From the NCBI RefSeq assembly GCF_024172165.1, contig NZ_JAMZEB010000002.1, positions 9,212,501-9,276,500 of the forward strand: DNA of 64,000 nt. Reading direction: 5' to 3'. The translations under genes were made by a program, and so were the position numbers. Below, piece by piece: positions 8,936-19,797 of the stretch; position 1 is the first letter of the stretch, and each line of letters opens with the position of its first letter. The notes below the pieces were generated by a model, which worked only from the letters and a program-made list of their open reading frames with translations, made no database searches and was not told the origin of the DNA. Origin of the DNA: Nonomuraea thailandensis (GTDB lineage Bacteria; Actinomycetota; Actinomycetes; Streptosporangiales; Streptosporangiaceae).

Positions 8936-9346
8936 CTACGGCACGGGGACGGGCTCCAGGCCGGCGTGCTCGAAGGGCGGGTAGCTGTCGCGGCCCGTCT
9001 GCTCGGCCGCCTCGATGTAGCCGGCCAGGGCGCTGCGGGACTGGGCGAGCCGCGTCATCTGGTCGTCGAGCCGCCGCAGCCGGGTCCGCATCGCCGCCAG
9101 CAGCTCGGGACATCCGAACAGCTCCGGGGCCTCCCCCACCGCGCAGGGCAGCAGGTACGCGATGTCCTCCGACGACAGGCCCGCGCCCAGCAGGTGCCGG
9201 ATCTGCTTGACCCGCAGCACCGCGCCCTCGTCGTACTCCCGGTAACCGTTCGAGCCGCGCTCCGCCTCCAGCAGGCCCTGGGCCTCGTAGTAGCGCAACT
9301 GGTGGGCGTGCACGCCCGTCCGACGGCTCAGTTCCCCGATTCGCAT
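8936..9346 (-). CDS. MerR family transcriptional regulator
   Basis: A 136-residue regulator with the N-terminal winged-helix start MRIGELSRRTGVHAHQLRYY, the EAERGSNGYREYD wing and a dimerisation coiled coil (about 75-115). The short C-terminal tail has two cysteines in the region LPCAVGEAPELFGCPE, which could sense metal or redox state, but this is a guess. It is divergent from the imine-reductase-like gene and a MerR-type operator lies in the 49-base gap, so it very likely controls that gene. Confidence 0.9.
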   Translation of the reverse strand: MRIGELSRRTGVHAHQLRYYEAQGLLEAERGSNGYREYDEGAVLRVKQIRHLLGAGLSSEDIAYLLPCAVGEAPELFGCPELLAAMRTRLRRLDDQMTRLAQSRSALAGYIEAAEQTGRDSYPPFEHAGLEPVPVP

Positions 9347-9357
9347 CGAAACCTCAC

Positions 9358-9389
9358 TTGACCTTCAGACCGGTCTCAACGTTGACGAT
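9358..9389 (+). promoter_or_regulatory. MerR-type promoter with long spacer and dyad operator
   Basis: A -35 TTGACC (9358-9363) and a -10-like GACGAT (9384-9389) are 20 bases apart, the over-long spacing that MerR activators correct by distorting DNA. Between them AGACCGGTCT (9367-9376) is a perfect palindrome inside a longer imperfect dyad (ACC..T ... A..GT). The start codon follows the -10 by six bases, so the transcript would be leaderless. Confidence 0.65.
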
Positions 9390-9395
9390 GTTGCC

Positions 9396-10280
9396 ATGAA
9401 CGACAGAACCGCTACACCTGTGACCGTCATCGGGCTCGGGCTGATGGGCCAGGCCCTCGCCGCCGCCTTCCTCAAGGCCGGGCATCCCACGACCGTCTGG
9501 AACCGTACGACGTCCAGGGCCGACCAGCTGGTGGCCGGGGGCGCACGATTGGCGCCGACGGTCGGCGACGCCCTCCAGGCGAGCCCCTTGACGATCATCT
9601 GCGTCACCGACTACGAGGCCGTGCACGAGTTGCTGGGCGCGAGCGACGGCACGCTGGAGGGCACGACGCTGATCAACCTGACCTCGGGCACCTCCGCCCA
9701 GGCCAGGCAGGCCGCCCAGCGGGCCGCCGGGCGCGGCGCGCGTTACCTGGACGGCGCCATCATGGCCATCCCGCAGACCATCGGTACCGACGAGGCGGTG
9801 ATCCTGCACAGCGGGCCGCGGGCCGACCTCGAGCCGTACGAGCAGACCCTCGGCGTGCTCGGCACCATCACCTACCTCGGCGCGGACCCGGGCCTGGCGT
9901 CCCTGTACGACGCGGCCGGCCTGGCCATGATGTGGAGCGTCCTGAACGCCTGGCTCCAGGGCACCGCGCTGCTCAGGACGGCCGGGGTGGACGCGGCGAC
10001 CTTCGCGCCGTTCGCGCGGGAGATCGCCACCGGGGTGGCCGGATGGCTGCCGGGCTATGCCGAGCAGGTCGACGGCGGCTCCTTCCCCGCCGAGGTGTCG
10101 GCCCTGGAGACGGACGCGCGGGCGATGGCGCACCTGGTCGAGGAGAGCGAGGCGGCCGGGGTCAACGCCGAGCTGCCGAAGCTGATCAAGGCGATGGCCG
10201 ACCGGGCGATCGCGGCGGGGCACGGTGGGGAGCAGTATCCCGTCCTGATCGAGGAGTTCGTCACCCCCCGCTCCGGCTGA
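9396..10280 (+). CDS. NAD(P)-binding imine-reductase-like oxidoreductase
   Basis: A 294-residue enzyme of the beta-hydroxyacid dehydrogenase/imine reductase superfamily. The Rossmann motif GLGLMG (about 13-18) and VWNRTTSRAD, the NADPH-selecting stretch usual in imine reductases, are visible. A long connecting helix and C-terminal helical dimer domain follow (LYDAAGLAMMW onward). Imine reductases reduce cyclic imines, and relatives take part in natural product pathways. The native substrate cannot be read from sequence. Transcription is probably controlled by the divergent MerR protein. Confidence 0.83.
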   Translation: MNDRTATPVTVIGLGLMGQALAAAFLKAGHPTTVWNRTTSRADQLVAGGARLAPTVGDALQASPLTIICVTDYEAVHELLGASDGTLEGTTLINLTSGTSAQARQAAQRAAGRGARYLDGAIMAIPQTIGTDEAVILHSGPRADLEPYEQTLGVLGTITYLGADPGLASLYDAAGLAMMWSVLNAWLQGTALLRTAGVDAATFAPFAREIATGVAGWLPGYAEQVDGGSFPAEVSALETDARAMAHLVEESEAAGVNAELPKLIKAMADRAIAAGHGGEQYPVLIEEFVTPRSG

Positions 10281-10286
10281 CCCGCG

Positions 10287-11648
<1,362 letters not shown>

Positions 11649-11700
11649 TCGTGACCCCGCCTAGGTGAGGGTCACAATCCTCTCATTCCCGCCCTTGGCC

Positions 11701-12480
11701 TCACGCCGATTCCAGGATGACGCGGGCCACCAGCTCCGGATCGTCGCTCATCGGCACGTGACCGCACCCCTTCAGCAGCTTGACCCGCTGCCCCGACCAC
11801 CGCGCCGCGCGCACGGCCTGGCGGCGCAGCAGCAGCCGGTCGTGCTCGCCCCACGCGATCGTGATCGGCGACTTCGGCGGCGCGGGCGGCATCAGCCCGC
11901 CGAACGACTCCAGCGTCTCGTCGAAGCCGGGCGCGTTGCTCAGCGCCTGCGTGGCGGCCATCAGGGCGGCCGGGTCGAGCCTGGCGGGATGGGCGACGAG
12001 GAGGCCGGCGGCCACCGCGCGCAGGTGGCGGTTCTCCAGCTGCTCCGGGGTCAGGGCGCGGGCCGAGGTGCGCATGGCGCGCAGCGTCGCCTGGCAGTAG
12101 AGCAGCTCCGCGCGGGACCAGAAGCTGACCGGGGAGAGCGCGACGGCCGAACTCACGACACCGCGCGAGGCCAGCTCCAGCGCGATGTAGCCCCCGAGGG
12201 AGTTGCCCGCCACGGCGGGCTCGCGGATGCCGAGCCGGGCGCAGAACGACTCGACCGCGTCGGCCAGCGCCTCGGCGGTGTACGGGATCCGCGCCGGCAG
12301 CTCGGGCGAGACCCCGAAGCCGGGCAGGTCGACCGCGAACACCGTGCGGGAGGCGGCGAGGCGGTCGAGCACCGGCAGCCAGCCCTGCCAGTGGTGGCCG
12401 ATGCCGTGGACGAGGATCAGCGGCGCGCCGGTGCCCCGGCGCTCGAAGGCCAGCTCCATGGCCGCCAGTGAATCACTCAC
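11701..12480 (-). CDS. Alpha/beta hydrolase
   Basis: A 259-residue lipase/esterase-type hydrolase. It shows the oxyanion stretch LVHGIGHHWQGW, the nucleophile elbow AGNSLGGY, an Asp in WGEHDRL and a His in GCGHVPM, a complete Ser-Asp-His triad. The start codon overlaps the stop of the upstream SpoIIE-type phosphatase by four bases (ATGA), so both are made from one transcript. The substrate is unknown. Confidence 0.87.
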   Translation of the reverse strand: MSDSLAAMELAFERRGTGAPLILVHGIGHHWQGWLPVLDRLAASRTVFAVDLPGFGVSPELPARIPYTAEALADAVESFCARLGIREPAVAGNSLGGYIALELASRGVVSSAVALSPVSFWSRAELLYCQATLRAMRTSARALTPEQLENRHLRAVAAGLLVAHPARLDPAALMAATQALSNAPGFDETLESFGGLMPPAPPKSPITIAWGEHDRLLLRRQAVRAARWSGQRVKLLKGCGHVPMSDDPELVARVILESA

Positions 12481-14699
12481 CTACCACGCGTGGGAATCTC
12501 GAACCAGACCGCTTTGCCTTCCCTGGTGGGTCGCGACCCCCAGCGCCTGGCGAGCTGGTCGACCAGGTAGAGGCCGCGCCCGCCCTCGTCGTTCTCGCCC
12601 GCGCTGCGGATGCGGGGCAGCCGCAGGTCCTGGTCGAACACCTCGACCCAGACCGACTCCTCGCCCCTGCGCAGCCGCAGCGTGAACTCCTTGTCGCCGA
12701 CCACTTCGTCCTCGAAGCCCGGCATGTCCCAGGACTCCTCGAACGGCAGCGGCGGCCCCTCCACGACCAGCTCCCTGCGCGGCACCCCGGCGGTGGCGGC
12801 GTGCAGCACCACGTTGGTGACGACCTCGGAGACGAGCAGGCAGGCGAGCTCGGCGCGCTCCTCGGGCACGTTCCAGCTCGCGAACGCCTCGGCGGCCATC
12901 CGGCGCGCCTCGCCGACCATGATGGGCTGGGCGGGGAACGTGCGGGCCTCCACGTCGAGGTCGACGTCGCTGGAGCGGACCACGAGGATGGCCATGTCGT
13001 CGTCGATCTCGCCGGGCACCGCGACCGTGGCGGCGTCGGCGATGCGCTCGACCTCGGCGTCGGACATCTTGGCCAGCTTCTCGCAGAGCACGCCCAGCGT
13101 CTCGGCCTCGCTCGGCATCCGGCCGTCGCGGCCGGGGCGGCGGTCCACCAGGCCGTCGGTGTAGAGCAGCAGCGCCGCGCCCGGTGGCAGCGTGCGCGTC
13201 TCCTCCTTGTAGACCAGGTCGGCGTGCAGGCCCTTGGCGCGCACCCCGAGCGGCTGGCCGACCTCCTCGATGTCGAGCTCGACGCACTGCCCGTCGACCA
13301 GCAGCAGCGGCGGGGCGTGCCCGGCGTTGGCGAAGGAGAGCTGGCGGGACCAGGCGTCGTAGACGAGGTACTGGCAGGTCACGATGGGCGGGATGCTGAC
13401 GTCGGCGCCGTTGTCGTCCTGCTCGGGGGTGGCGATGATGCGGGTCCACTCGTCGAGCCTGGCCAGGATGTCGGCCGGGGACTTGTCGTCCTGGGCGAAG
13501 GCCCGCAACGCGGCCCTGAGCTGGCCCATGATGGCCGCGGCCTTGGCGCCCCTGCCCTCGACGTCGCCGATCACGATGCCGACGCGGCCCGCGGACAGCG
13601 GGATGACGTCGTACCAGTCGCCGCCGACCTGGGTCTGGATGCCCTGCCCGTGGGAGGCCAGGGGGGCGGCCGGGTAGTAGCGCACGGCGATCTGCAGGCC
13701 GTCGAGCTGCGGCAGCGCCCGGGGCAGCAGGTACTTCTGGAACGACTCAGCCGTGTGGCGCTCCTCCTCGAACAGCAGCGCGTTGTCGATCGCGAGCGCG
13801 ACCCGGGTGGCGATGGCGCCCACGAAGTCGCGGTCGAAGGCGTCGTAGTGGGGGCTGCGGCGGTCGGTGAGGTTGGACAGGCCGAGGTACATCAGCCCCA
13901 GCGTCTCCCCCCGCACCAGCAGCGGCGCCACGATGGCGGAGGTCATGCCGATCTCGCCGCACAGGCGCGCGCTGCCCTCGTGGGGGACGGGGCTGCGGTT
14001 GGTGGCGAAGTCCTCGACCAGGATGGTCTCCTGGCGGCGGAGCGCGGTGTCGGCGTAGTGGCCGGAGGGGTAGCGGATCTCCGCGCCCACCGGCTTCCAT
14101 GTTCCCGACGGTGGAGTCCACCCCTGCACGTGCTGCGAGACCCTGCGGACGAGCCGGTCGCCCTCCATCAGCTCGATGAAGCAGTGGTCGGCGAACTGGG
14201 GGACGAGCATCTCCGCGACCCGCTTGAGCGTCTCCTCGACGTACAGCGAGCCGGCCAGCCGCTCGCCGATGCGCTCCAGCAGCCCGAACCGGTCCTTCTC
14301 CCGCTCGTTGCTGCGCAGCGCCTCGCGGGCCATGATGACGATCCCCGTCACCCCGCCCGACGAGGGACGCAGGGGCACGGCCTGCGCGCGGACGTAGACG
14401 ATCGTCCCGTCGCCGCGCCTGACGTCGAAGGTGCCCTCCCAGACGCCGCCCTTGAGGACGTGCTTGGCGAGCTCGATCGCCATCGGGTGGTCCTTCTCCA
14501 TGATCCCGAGGGACAGGACGGACGAGTCACGCGAAGGCGACTTACCCTGCCGGCCGAAGAGTTTCTCGGCGAACGGATTCCAATAGAGGAGATTGCTGAA
14601 ACGGTCGGTGACGACCACGGCCATTTCGGCGTGGTCGAGCACGGACCCGGCAGCAAGGTGATCAGCCGCTTCTTGTGACAGATCCCCCCATCGCTTCAT
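12477..14699 (-). CDS. SpoIIE-type PP2C phosphatase with PAS, GAF and anti-sigma kinase-like domains
   Basis: About 740 residues. Order: PAS domain (about 15-125, with WNPFAEKLFGR), GAF domain (about 150-305), SpoIIE phosphatase (about 335-545, with GDWYDV, IGDVEGRGAKAA and LLLYTDGLVDRR) and a HATPase_c domain (about 600-735, ending GGRGLYLVDQL). Such proteins both dephosphorylate anti-sigma antagonists and bind sigma factors or antagonists, tying a sensed signal to stress sigma factor release. An ATG at 14699 with GAGGAG upstream fits best; an earlier in-frame start at 14807 reads through poorly conserved sequence. A STAS antagonist that could be a partner is encoded at 28598-28936. Confidence 0.9.
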   Translation of the reverse strand: MKRWGDLSQEAADHLAAGSVLDHAEMAVVVTDRFSNLLYWNPFAEKLFGRQGKSPSRDSSVLSLGIMEKDHPMAIELAKHVLKGGVWEGTFDVRRGDGTIVYVRAQAVPLRPSSGGVTGIVIMAREALRSNEREKDRFGLLERIGERLAGSLYVEETLKRVAEMLVPQFADHCFIELMEGDRLVRRVSQHVQGWTPPSGTWKPVGAEIRYPSGHYADTALRRQETILVEDFATNRSPVPHEGSARLCGEIGMTSAIVAPLLVRGETLGLMYLGLSNLTDRRSPHYDAFDRDFVGAIATRVALAIDNALLFEEERHTAESFQKYLLPRALPQLDGLQIAVRYYPAAPLASHGQGIQTQVGGDWYDVIPLSAGRVGIVIGDVEGRGAKAAAIMGQLRAALRAFAQDDKSPADILARLDEWTRIIATPEQDDNGADVSIPPIVTCQYLVYDAWSRQLSFANAGHAPPLLLVDGQCVELDIEEVGQPLGVRAKGLHADLVYKEETRTLPPGAALLLYTDGLVDRRPGRDGRMPSEAETLGVLCEKLAKMSDAEVERIADAATVAVPGEIDDDMAILVVRSSDVDLDVEARTFPAQPIMVGEARRMAAEAFASWNVPEERAELACLLVSEVVTNVVLHAATAGVPRRELVVEGPPLPFEESWDMPGFEDEVVGDKEFTLRLRRGEESVWVEVFDQDLRLPRIRSAGENDEGGRGLYLVDQLARRWGSRPTREGKAVWFEIPTRGR

Positions 14700-14822
14700 C
14701 CGGAGACCACTCCTCGGGGTGGCGTGTATGCAAAGCGGACCACGGGCGCTCCTGCAACAGTCTTGGCCAGGGGAGAGTGGAGGGCCTCCCAGGAGGGATT
14801 CAACCAAGTAGCTGGACGCGCG

Positions 14823-15527
14823 TCAGCGCTTGGAGACAAAAACGTGCGCGGCGACATCGCGCGGAAGCTCCGCGGGAGTATCCTTCGCGTCACCGTCACC
14901 TGTCACCCGTACACCGTCGTCGCTCGCCGCGAGCGTCACCTCGCGTCCGGGTTGTATCCCAACTTGCTTGAGTTTAAGCATCACAGCGGGATCGCTTTGC
15001 ACTTGTTCGCTAATTCGACGCACGACTACCGGTGTGTCGCGTGTGCCGGCGAGGTCGCACATCGTCGTCAGCACGTCGTCGCCGCTCTCGACCGGCTCCC
15101 TGGCGCCCAGCTCGGCCAGCCCGGGGATCGGGTTGCCGTGCGGGCACACCGTCGGGTTGTCGAGCAGCGTCACCAGGCGTGACTCGACCGACTCCGACAT
15201 GACGTGCTCCCAGCGGCACGCCTCGATGTGCACTTCTTCCCAGGGAAGGCCGATCACCTGCGTCAACAGGCACTCGGCGAGGCGGTGCTTGCGCATCACC
15301 CGCGTGGCGAGCGTGCGGCCCAGCTCCGTCATCGACAGGTGGCGGTCACCCTCGACGCGGACGAGCCCGTCACGTTCCATGCGTGCGACGGTCTGGCTGA
15401 CGGTGGGGCCGCTCTGCTGAAGACGCTCCGCGATGCGGGCCCGCAGCGGGACGATGCCCTCTTCTTCGAGCTCGTAGATGGTACGGAGATACATCTCCGT
15501 AGTGTCGATCAGGCCGTGTGCGGTCAA
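14823..15527 (-). CDS. DtxR/IdeR family metal-dependent repressor
   Basis: A 234-residue regulator that begins LIDTTEMYLRTIYELEEEG, almost as in mycobacterial IdeR. The TTG at 15527 is chosen as start because GGAGG lies 4 nt upstream; the longer frame to 15890 is antisense to udgX and not credible. Winged HTH (about 8-65) and a dimer/metal domain with the expected ligands (Met in TTEMY, His/Glu in RKHRLAE, and CRWEH) are present, followed by a C-terminal SH3-like domain. It should bind Fe(II) or Mn(II) and repress uptake or siderophore genes. No typical iron box is obvious in this window. Confidence 0.9.
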   Translation of the reverse strand: MTAHGLIDTTEMYLRTIYELEEEGIVPLRARIAERLQQSGPTVSQTVARMERDGLVRVEGDRHLSMTELGRTLATRVMRKHRLAECLLTQVIGLPWEEVHIEACRWEHVMSESVESRLVTLLDNPTVCPHGNPIPGLAELGAREPVESGDDVLTTMCDLAGTRDTPVVVRRISEQVQSDPAVMLKLKQVGIQPGREVTLAASDDGVRVTGDGDAKDTPAELPRDVAAHVFVSKR

Positions 15528-15627
15528 GGCTCCTCCCAAGTGAATGGTACTTCGCCGATCGTGGGACTGAGCCCGTCCGCTGCGGGCACAGGAGTCACAG
15601 GGAACCCTATTGGGAGAACGACCGACG

Positions 15628-16245
15628 ATGGTTAAGGACGGCAACAATGGGGCGGCCGAGTTCCTTCCCGACCGTCTCGATCTCGATGCGCTCCGGAGTG
15701 CCGCGGCCTGCTGCGAGGGCTGTGACCTGTACAGGAACGCCACGCAGACGGTGTTCGGCGAGGGGCCGCGGCAGGCGAGGTTCATGCTGGTCGGCGAGCA
15801 GCCGGGAGACCAGGAGGACCGGCAGGGGCACCCGTTCGTGGGCCCGGCGGGGCGCATTCTGGACAGAGGTCTGCAGGAGGCGGGAATCAAACGGGACGAC
15901 GTCTACCTCACGAACGCCGTCAAACACTTCTCTTTCACGCCACGGGGTAAAAGGCGGATTCATCAGAAACCCACGGCCGCCGAGATCGACGCGTGCCGGC
16001 CGTGGCTCGACGCCGAGCTGGCGGCGGTGCGGCCCGAGGTGGTCGTGGTGCTCGGCGCGACGGCCGCCCGGTCGCTGCTCGGGCGCACGTTCAAGGTGAC
16101 GCAGCACCGTGGCGAGCCGGTGCCGCTCGGCGAGTCGCTGGCGGTGGCGACCATCCACCCGTCGGCCGTGCTTCGCGCGCCCGACCGGGACGCGGCCTAC
16201 GCGGGCTTCCTGTCCGACCTCCAGGCGGCGGCCCGGGTCGCCTGA
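15628..16245 (+). CDS. udgX: UdgX-type uracil-DNA glycosylase
   Basis: A 205-residue family member of uracil-DNA glycosylases. GEQPGDQED (about 56-64) and the special loop KRRIHQKP (His112) identify UdgX, whose His forms a covalent bond with the abasic sugar after uracil removal, shielding the lesion. Cysteines near the N-terminus (CCEGC) fit the iron-sulfur site of the group. The HPSAVLR motif near the end matches the DNA-intercalation loop. The start at 15628 follows GGGAG. It is divergent from the DtxR gene with a 100-base gap. Confidence 0.93.
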   Translation: MVKDGNNGAAEFLPDRLDLDALRSAAACCEGCDLYRNATQTVFGEGPRQARFMLVGEQPGDQEDRQGHPFVGPAGRILDRGLQEAGIKRDDVYLTNAVKHFSFTPRGKRRIHQKPTAAEIDACRPWLDAELAAVRPEVVVVLGATAARSLLGRTFKVTQHRGEPVPLGESLAVATIHPSAVLRAPDRDAAYAGFLSDLQAAARVA

Positions 16246-16257
16246 GCACCAGCCGCC

Positions 16258-16276
16258 CAGGCGCCGCTGGCGCCTG
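16258..16276. terminator. Perfect hairpin between udgX and MFS gene
   Basis: Eight-base arms (CAGGCGCC and GGCGCCTG) flank a three-base loop. Both genes end here, so it likely stops transcription from both sides. It lies within a repeat set that duplicates the sequence around the udgX stop codon (CGCCTGAGC at about 16239, 16272 and 16309). Confidence 0.6.
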
Positions 16277-16317
16277 AGCGTCAGCCCGACCGGGCGCAGG
16301 CGCGGGTCGCCTGAGCG

Positions 16318-17619
16318 TCAATCCGCCGGTTCCTCCTTCAAGGGGCCGGTTCCCTTCGAACGGCGCGGCCGGACCACCGCGGCCGAGCCGGCCCGGTAGT
16401 TGCGGAACCCCGCCACCGACAGCCCCACGACCAGCACGGTGACGACGCAGGCCAGGCCGCCGCCCACCCACGCGCCCGTCAGCCCGAAGGCCGTGGCCGT
16501 GGCGCCGGCCCGCAGGTCGCCCAGGCGCGGCCCGCCCGCCACGACCACCATGAACGCCCCCTGCAGCCGCCCCCGCATCTCGTCGGGCGCGTAGAGCTGC
16601 AGGATCGACTGCCGCCAGACCGAGGAGATCACGTCGGCCACCCCGCCGACGGCCATGAACAGCACCAGCAGCCACAGGTCGTGGACGAGCCCGGCGGCGG
16701 CCACGGCCAGCCCCCAGACGGCGATGACGACCGTCAGCGCCACCCCCTGCCGCTTGACGCGCCCCACCCACCCGGAGAACAGCGCGCCGGCCACGGAGCC
16801 GATGGCCATCGCGGAGTTCATCCAGCCCAGCGCGAGCAGGTCCCCGCCGAAGCGCTCGGCGGTCAGCTCGGGGAAGAGCGCCCGCGGCATGGCGAACACC
16901 ATCGCGATGATGTCCACGACGAACGACATCAGCAGCACCGGGCTCCTGACGATGAAGCTGAGGCCGTCCAGGACGGCCCTGGCCCCCGGACGTTGCACCT
17001 CGCCCAGCGGAGGCAGTGAGGGCAGTCTGAGCGCCGCGTAGAGGTTGGCGGTGAACAGGACGGCGTCCACCGCGTACGCCCACGCGAACCCGCCGTACGA
17101 CATCGCCACCCCGCCGACCATCGGCCCGAGGACCGCGCCCATGCTGTAGACGAGCGAGTTGAGCGCGTTGGCCGCCGGCACCAGCTCCGGTTCGAGGATC
17201 CTGGGGATGATCGCGCCCCGGGTCGGCCCGGTGATGGCGAAGCCGGTGGAGTTCAGCGCGACCACGAGGAAGATCAGGTAGACGTTGTTCAGCCCGAGCA
17301 GCGCCTGGACCAGGATGAACAGCGTGGCGGCCCAGGCGACCACCGAGCCGATGATGAGCAGCTTGCGCCGGTCGACGGCGTCGGCGACGGCCCCGCCCCA
17401 CAGACCGAAGACGATCAGCGGTATCAGGTTGGCGATGCCGATCAGGCCGACGTAGAACGACGAGTGCGTGATCTCGTAGACCTGCTGCCCGACCGCCACG
17501 ACGGTCACGCCGACGCCTACGTGTGACACGGCCTGGCCCAGCCAGATCCGCCGGTACGCGGGAACGCCCAGCGGCCGGGTGTCTACGAGATGACGCTTGA
17601 CCAGCTCCCCGAATGCCAC
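16318..17619 (-). CDS. MFS transporter (EntS/MFS_3-like exporter)
   Basis: A 433-residue permease with about 12 hydrophobic helices and the loop motif GGAVADAVDRRKLL between helices 2 and 3. The RRIWLGQAVSHVGVGVTVVA start is typical of the EntS-like group of drug or siderophore exporters. It begins ten bases after the pdxH stop and is probably cotranscribed with it. The exported compound is not known. Confidence 0.85.
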   Translation of the reverse strand: MAFGELVKRHLVDTRPLGVPAYRRIWLGQAVSHVGVGVTVVAVGQQVYEITHSSFYVGLIGIANLIPLIVFGLWGGAVADAVDRRKLLIIGSVVAWAATLFILVQALLGLNNVYLIFLVVALNSTGFAITGPTRGAIIPRILEPELVPAANALNSLVYSMGAVLGPMVGGVAMSYGGFAWAYAVDAVLFTANLYAALRLPSLPPLGEVQRPGARAVLDGLSFIVRSPVLLMSFVVDIIAMVFAMPRALFPELTAERFGGDLLALGWMNSAMAIGSVAGALFSGWVGRVKRQGVALTVVIAVWGLAVAAAGLVHDLWLLVLFMAVGGVADVISSVWRQSILQLYAPDEMRGRLQGAFMVVVAGGPRLGDLRAGATATAFGLTGAWVGGGLACVVTVLVVGLSVAGFRNYRAGSAAVVRPRRSKGTGPLKEEPAD

Positions 17620-17629
17620 TTAACGAACA

Positions 17630-18283
17630 TTAAGGGGCAAGCCTCTCCAGAACCCATCCGGGTCGTGTCCGCCGGTAGCGCAGCCGATCGTGCATCCGGT
17701 CGAGCTGCCCCTGCCAGAACTCCACCTCGACCGGGGTGACCCGGAAACCGCCCCAGAAGTCGGGCACCGGCGGATCCTCCGGCCAGCGGGCCGCCAGCTC
17801 CTCGTACCGGGCGTCCAGCTCCTCCCGGGAACGCACGACGGCCGACTGCCGCGATGCCCAGGCACCGATGCGCGAGCCGTACGGGCGCGAGTCGTAGTAC
17901 TCCGCCGACTCCGCGTGGGAGATCCTCGTCACAGTGCCCTCGATGCGCACCTGGCGGCGTACCGGGTGCCAGGGGAACAGCAGGGAGGCGCGCGGGTTCT
18001 CGGCCAGGTCGCGGCCCTTGCGCGACTCGTAGTTGGTGTAGAAGACGAATCCGCGTTCGTCGTAGCCCTTGAGCAGGACCGTCCTGGCGCTCGGGCGGCC
18101 GCCGGCGGAGGCGGTGGCCAGGATCATGGCGTTGGGTTCCGGCAGGCCGGCTTCGAGCGCGTCCTGGAACCAGGTGGTGAACTGCGCGATGGGGTCGGAC
18201 GCGAGGTCTGATTCGAGCAACGGCTCGCCCTCGTACGTACGGCGAAGCCCCGCCAGCGTGGGCGGGCGCGGGGTGGCATCCAC
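17630..18283 (-). CDS. pdxH: Pyridoxamine 5'-phosphate oxidase
   Basis: FMN enzyme of vitamin B6 synthesis and salvage that oxidises pyridoxine or pyridoxamine phosphate to pyridoxal phosphate. [21 protein letters not shown] is the FMN-binding core and the C-terminal [16 protein letters not shown] is diagnostic of PdxH. The GTG at 18283 is preferred: a -10-like GAATAT ends six bases before it, the leaderless pattern used elsewhere here. A GTG at 18325 would add 14 residues but has no well-placed ribosome site. The neighbouring citrate synthase on the other strand is a common actinobacterial arrangement. Confidence 0.92.
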   Translation of the reverse strand: MDATPRPPTLAGLRRTYEGEPLLESDLASDPIAQFTTWFQDALEAGLPEPNAMILATASAGGRPSARTVLLKGYDERGFVFYTNYESRKGRDLAENPRASLLFPWHPVRRQVRIEGTVTRISHAESAEYYDSRPYGSRIGAWASRQSAVVRSREELDARYEELAARWPEDPPVPDFWGGFRVTPVEVEFWQGQLDRMHDRLRYRRTRPGWVLERLAP

Positions 18284-18465
18284 GAGACGATATTCTTGCG
18301 CGCTTGCGTGGTAGATCCCATGCACCGCTCCCGACCAGCGGGTTTGCCTGAACGGCGGGTCCCGAGACCGAGCATGAGCTGGGAGGGGGTTAAATTGACC
18401 CGCCGGTATCTCGACATCAAGGCATCGCGTTGCCGAAACATGGCAAGAAAGGGAGGCGGCCGAGT

Positions 18466-19572
18466 ATGTCCGACTTCAAACCCGGGCTCGAAGGCGTCGT
18501 AGCTTTCGAGACCGAGATCGCGGAACCGGACAAAGAAGGGGGCGCCCTTCGATACCGGGGCGTCGACATCGAAGAGCTGGTCGGCCGTGTCCCGTTCGGG
18601 CACGTTTGGGGCCTGCTGGTCGACAATCAGTTCCAGCCGGGCCTGCCCCCGGCGGAGCCGTACCCCATTCCTGTCCACTCCGGTGACATCCGTGTAGACG
18701 TGCAGAGCGCGCTGGCGATGCTGGCCCCTGCCTACGGCTTCAAGCCCCTGCTCGACATCAGCGACGAGGAGGCCCGCGACCAGCTCGCCCGCGCCTCCGT
18801 CATGGCCCTGTCGTTCGTGGCGCAGTCCGCGCGCGGCCTCGGCCTGCCGATGGTGCCGCAGAGCAAGGTCGACGAGGCCAAGACCATCGTCGAACGCTTC
18901 ATGATCCGCTGGCGCGGTGAGCCTGATCCCAAGCACGTCAAGGCCATCGACGCCTACTGGACCTCGGCCGCCGAGCACGGCATGAACGCCTCGACGTTCA
19001 CCGCCCGCGTCATCGCCTCCACCGGCGCCGACGTGGCCGCCGCGCTCTCCGGCGCCGTCGGCGCCATGTCCGGCCCGCTGCACGGCGGCGCGCCGGCCCG
19101 GGTGCTGCACATGATCGAGGGCGTCGAGCAGCTCGGCGACGCCAAGAAGTACGTCCAGAGCGAGCTCGACAAGGGCAACCGTCTCATGGGCTTCGGCCAC
19201 CGCGTCTACCGCGCCGAGGACCCGCGCGCCCGCGTGCTCCGCCGTACGGCCAAGGAGCTCGACGCGCCTCGCTACGAGGTCGCGGCGGCGCTGGAGCAGG
19301 CCGCGCTGGAGGAGCTGCACGCCCGCAAGCCCGACCGCGTGCTGGCCACCAACGTGGAGTACTGGGCCGCCGTGGTGCTCGACTTCGCCGAGGTGCCCTC
19401 CCACATGTTCACCTCGATGTTCACCTGCGCCCGCACGGCCGGTTGGGCCGCGCACATCCTGGAGCAGAAGCGCACGGGCAGGCTGGTCCGCCCGAGCGCC
19501 ATCTACACCGGTCCCACCTCGCGCCCACTCAGCGAGCTCGATGGCGCCGACGAGGTCGTCGGCAAGTACTGA
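18466..19572 (+). CDS. Citrate synthase 2 type
   Basis: A 368-residue citrate synthase that condenses oxaloacetate with acetyl-Co[14 protein letters not shown] is the N-terminal signature; the catalytic His residues fall in SGPLHGGAP and GFGHRVYR, and the catalytic Asp in the DFAEVP segment. The start at 18466 has GGGAGG nine bases upstream; an in-frame ATG at 18430 lies before this site. The length suits the short actinobacterial second citrate synthase (or methylcitrate-like) rather than the 430-residue main form. A long hairpin ends the gene. Confidence 0.92.
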   Translation: MSDFKPGLEGVVAFETEIAEPDKEGGALRYRGVDIEELVGRVPFGHVWGLLVDNQFQPGLPPAEPYPIPVHSGDIRVDVQSALAMLAPAYGFKPLLDISDEEARDQLARASVMALSFVAQSARGLGLPMVPQSKVDEAKTIVERFMIRWRGEPDPKHVKAIDAYWTSAAEHGMNASTFTARVIASTGADVAAALSGAVGAMSGPLHGGAPARVLHMIEGVEQLGDAKKYVQSELDKGNRLMGFGHRVYRAEDPRARVLRRTAKELDAPRYEVAAALEQAALEELHARKPDRVLATNVEYWAAVVLDFAEVPSHMFTSMFTCARTAGWAAHILEQKRTGRLVRPSAIYTGPTSRPLSELDGADEVVGKY

Positions 19573-19582
19573 TTCCGTGTTG

Positions 19583-19632
19583 CGGCTACCGCGCGGCCCC
19601 TTTTTCACCAGGACGGGCCGTGGCGGTAGCCG
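19583..19632 (+). terminator. Long hairpin after citrate synthase
   Basis: Arms 19583-19600 and 19615-19632 begin and end with CGGCTACCGC/GCGGTAGCCG and pair almost throughout around a 14-base loop, followed by TTT. It lies 11 bases after the stop codon. Confidence 0.7.
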
Positions 19633-19797
19633 TTTCGCGTTCCCGGGGACGAAAGACCCTAGGGGAAAGTGGTTCCTTGACCGTCTCCGGTCAGAGGCTC
19701 AGCCTGGCGGCAGGCACCCTCGGCCCTCCCACGAGCAGGTATGACGTTCTGCGCGCGCCTGCCCTCCTCCGGTGTGAGGGTCAGTAAGGAGCACGTC

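Noticed and set aside
12468-14678. 736-codon plus-strand frame
   Set aside because: Antisense to the SpoIIE-type phosphatase and compositionally biased; no family features.
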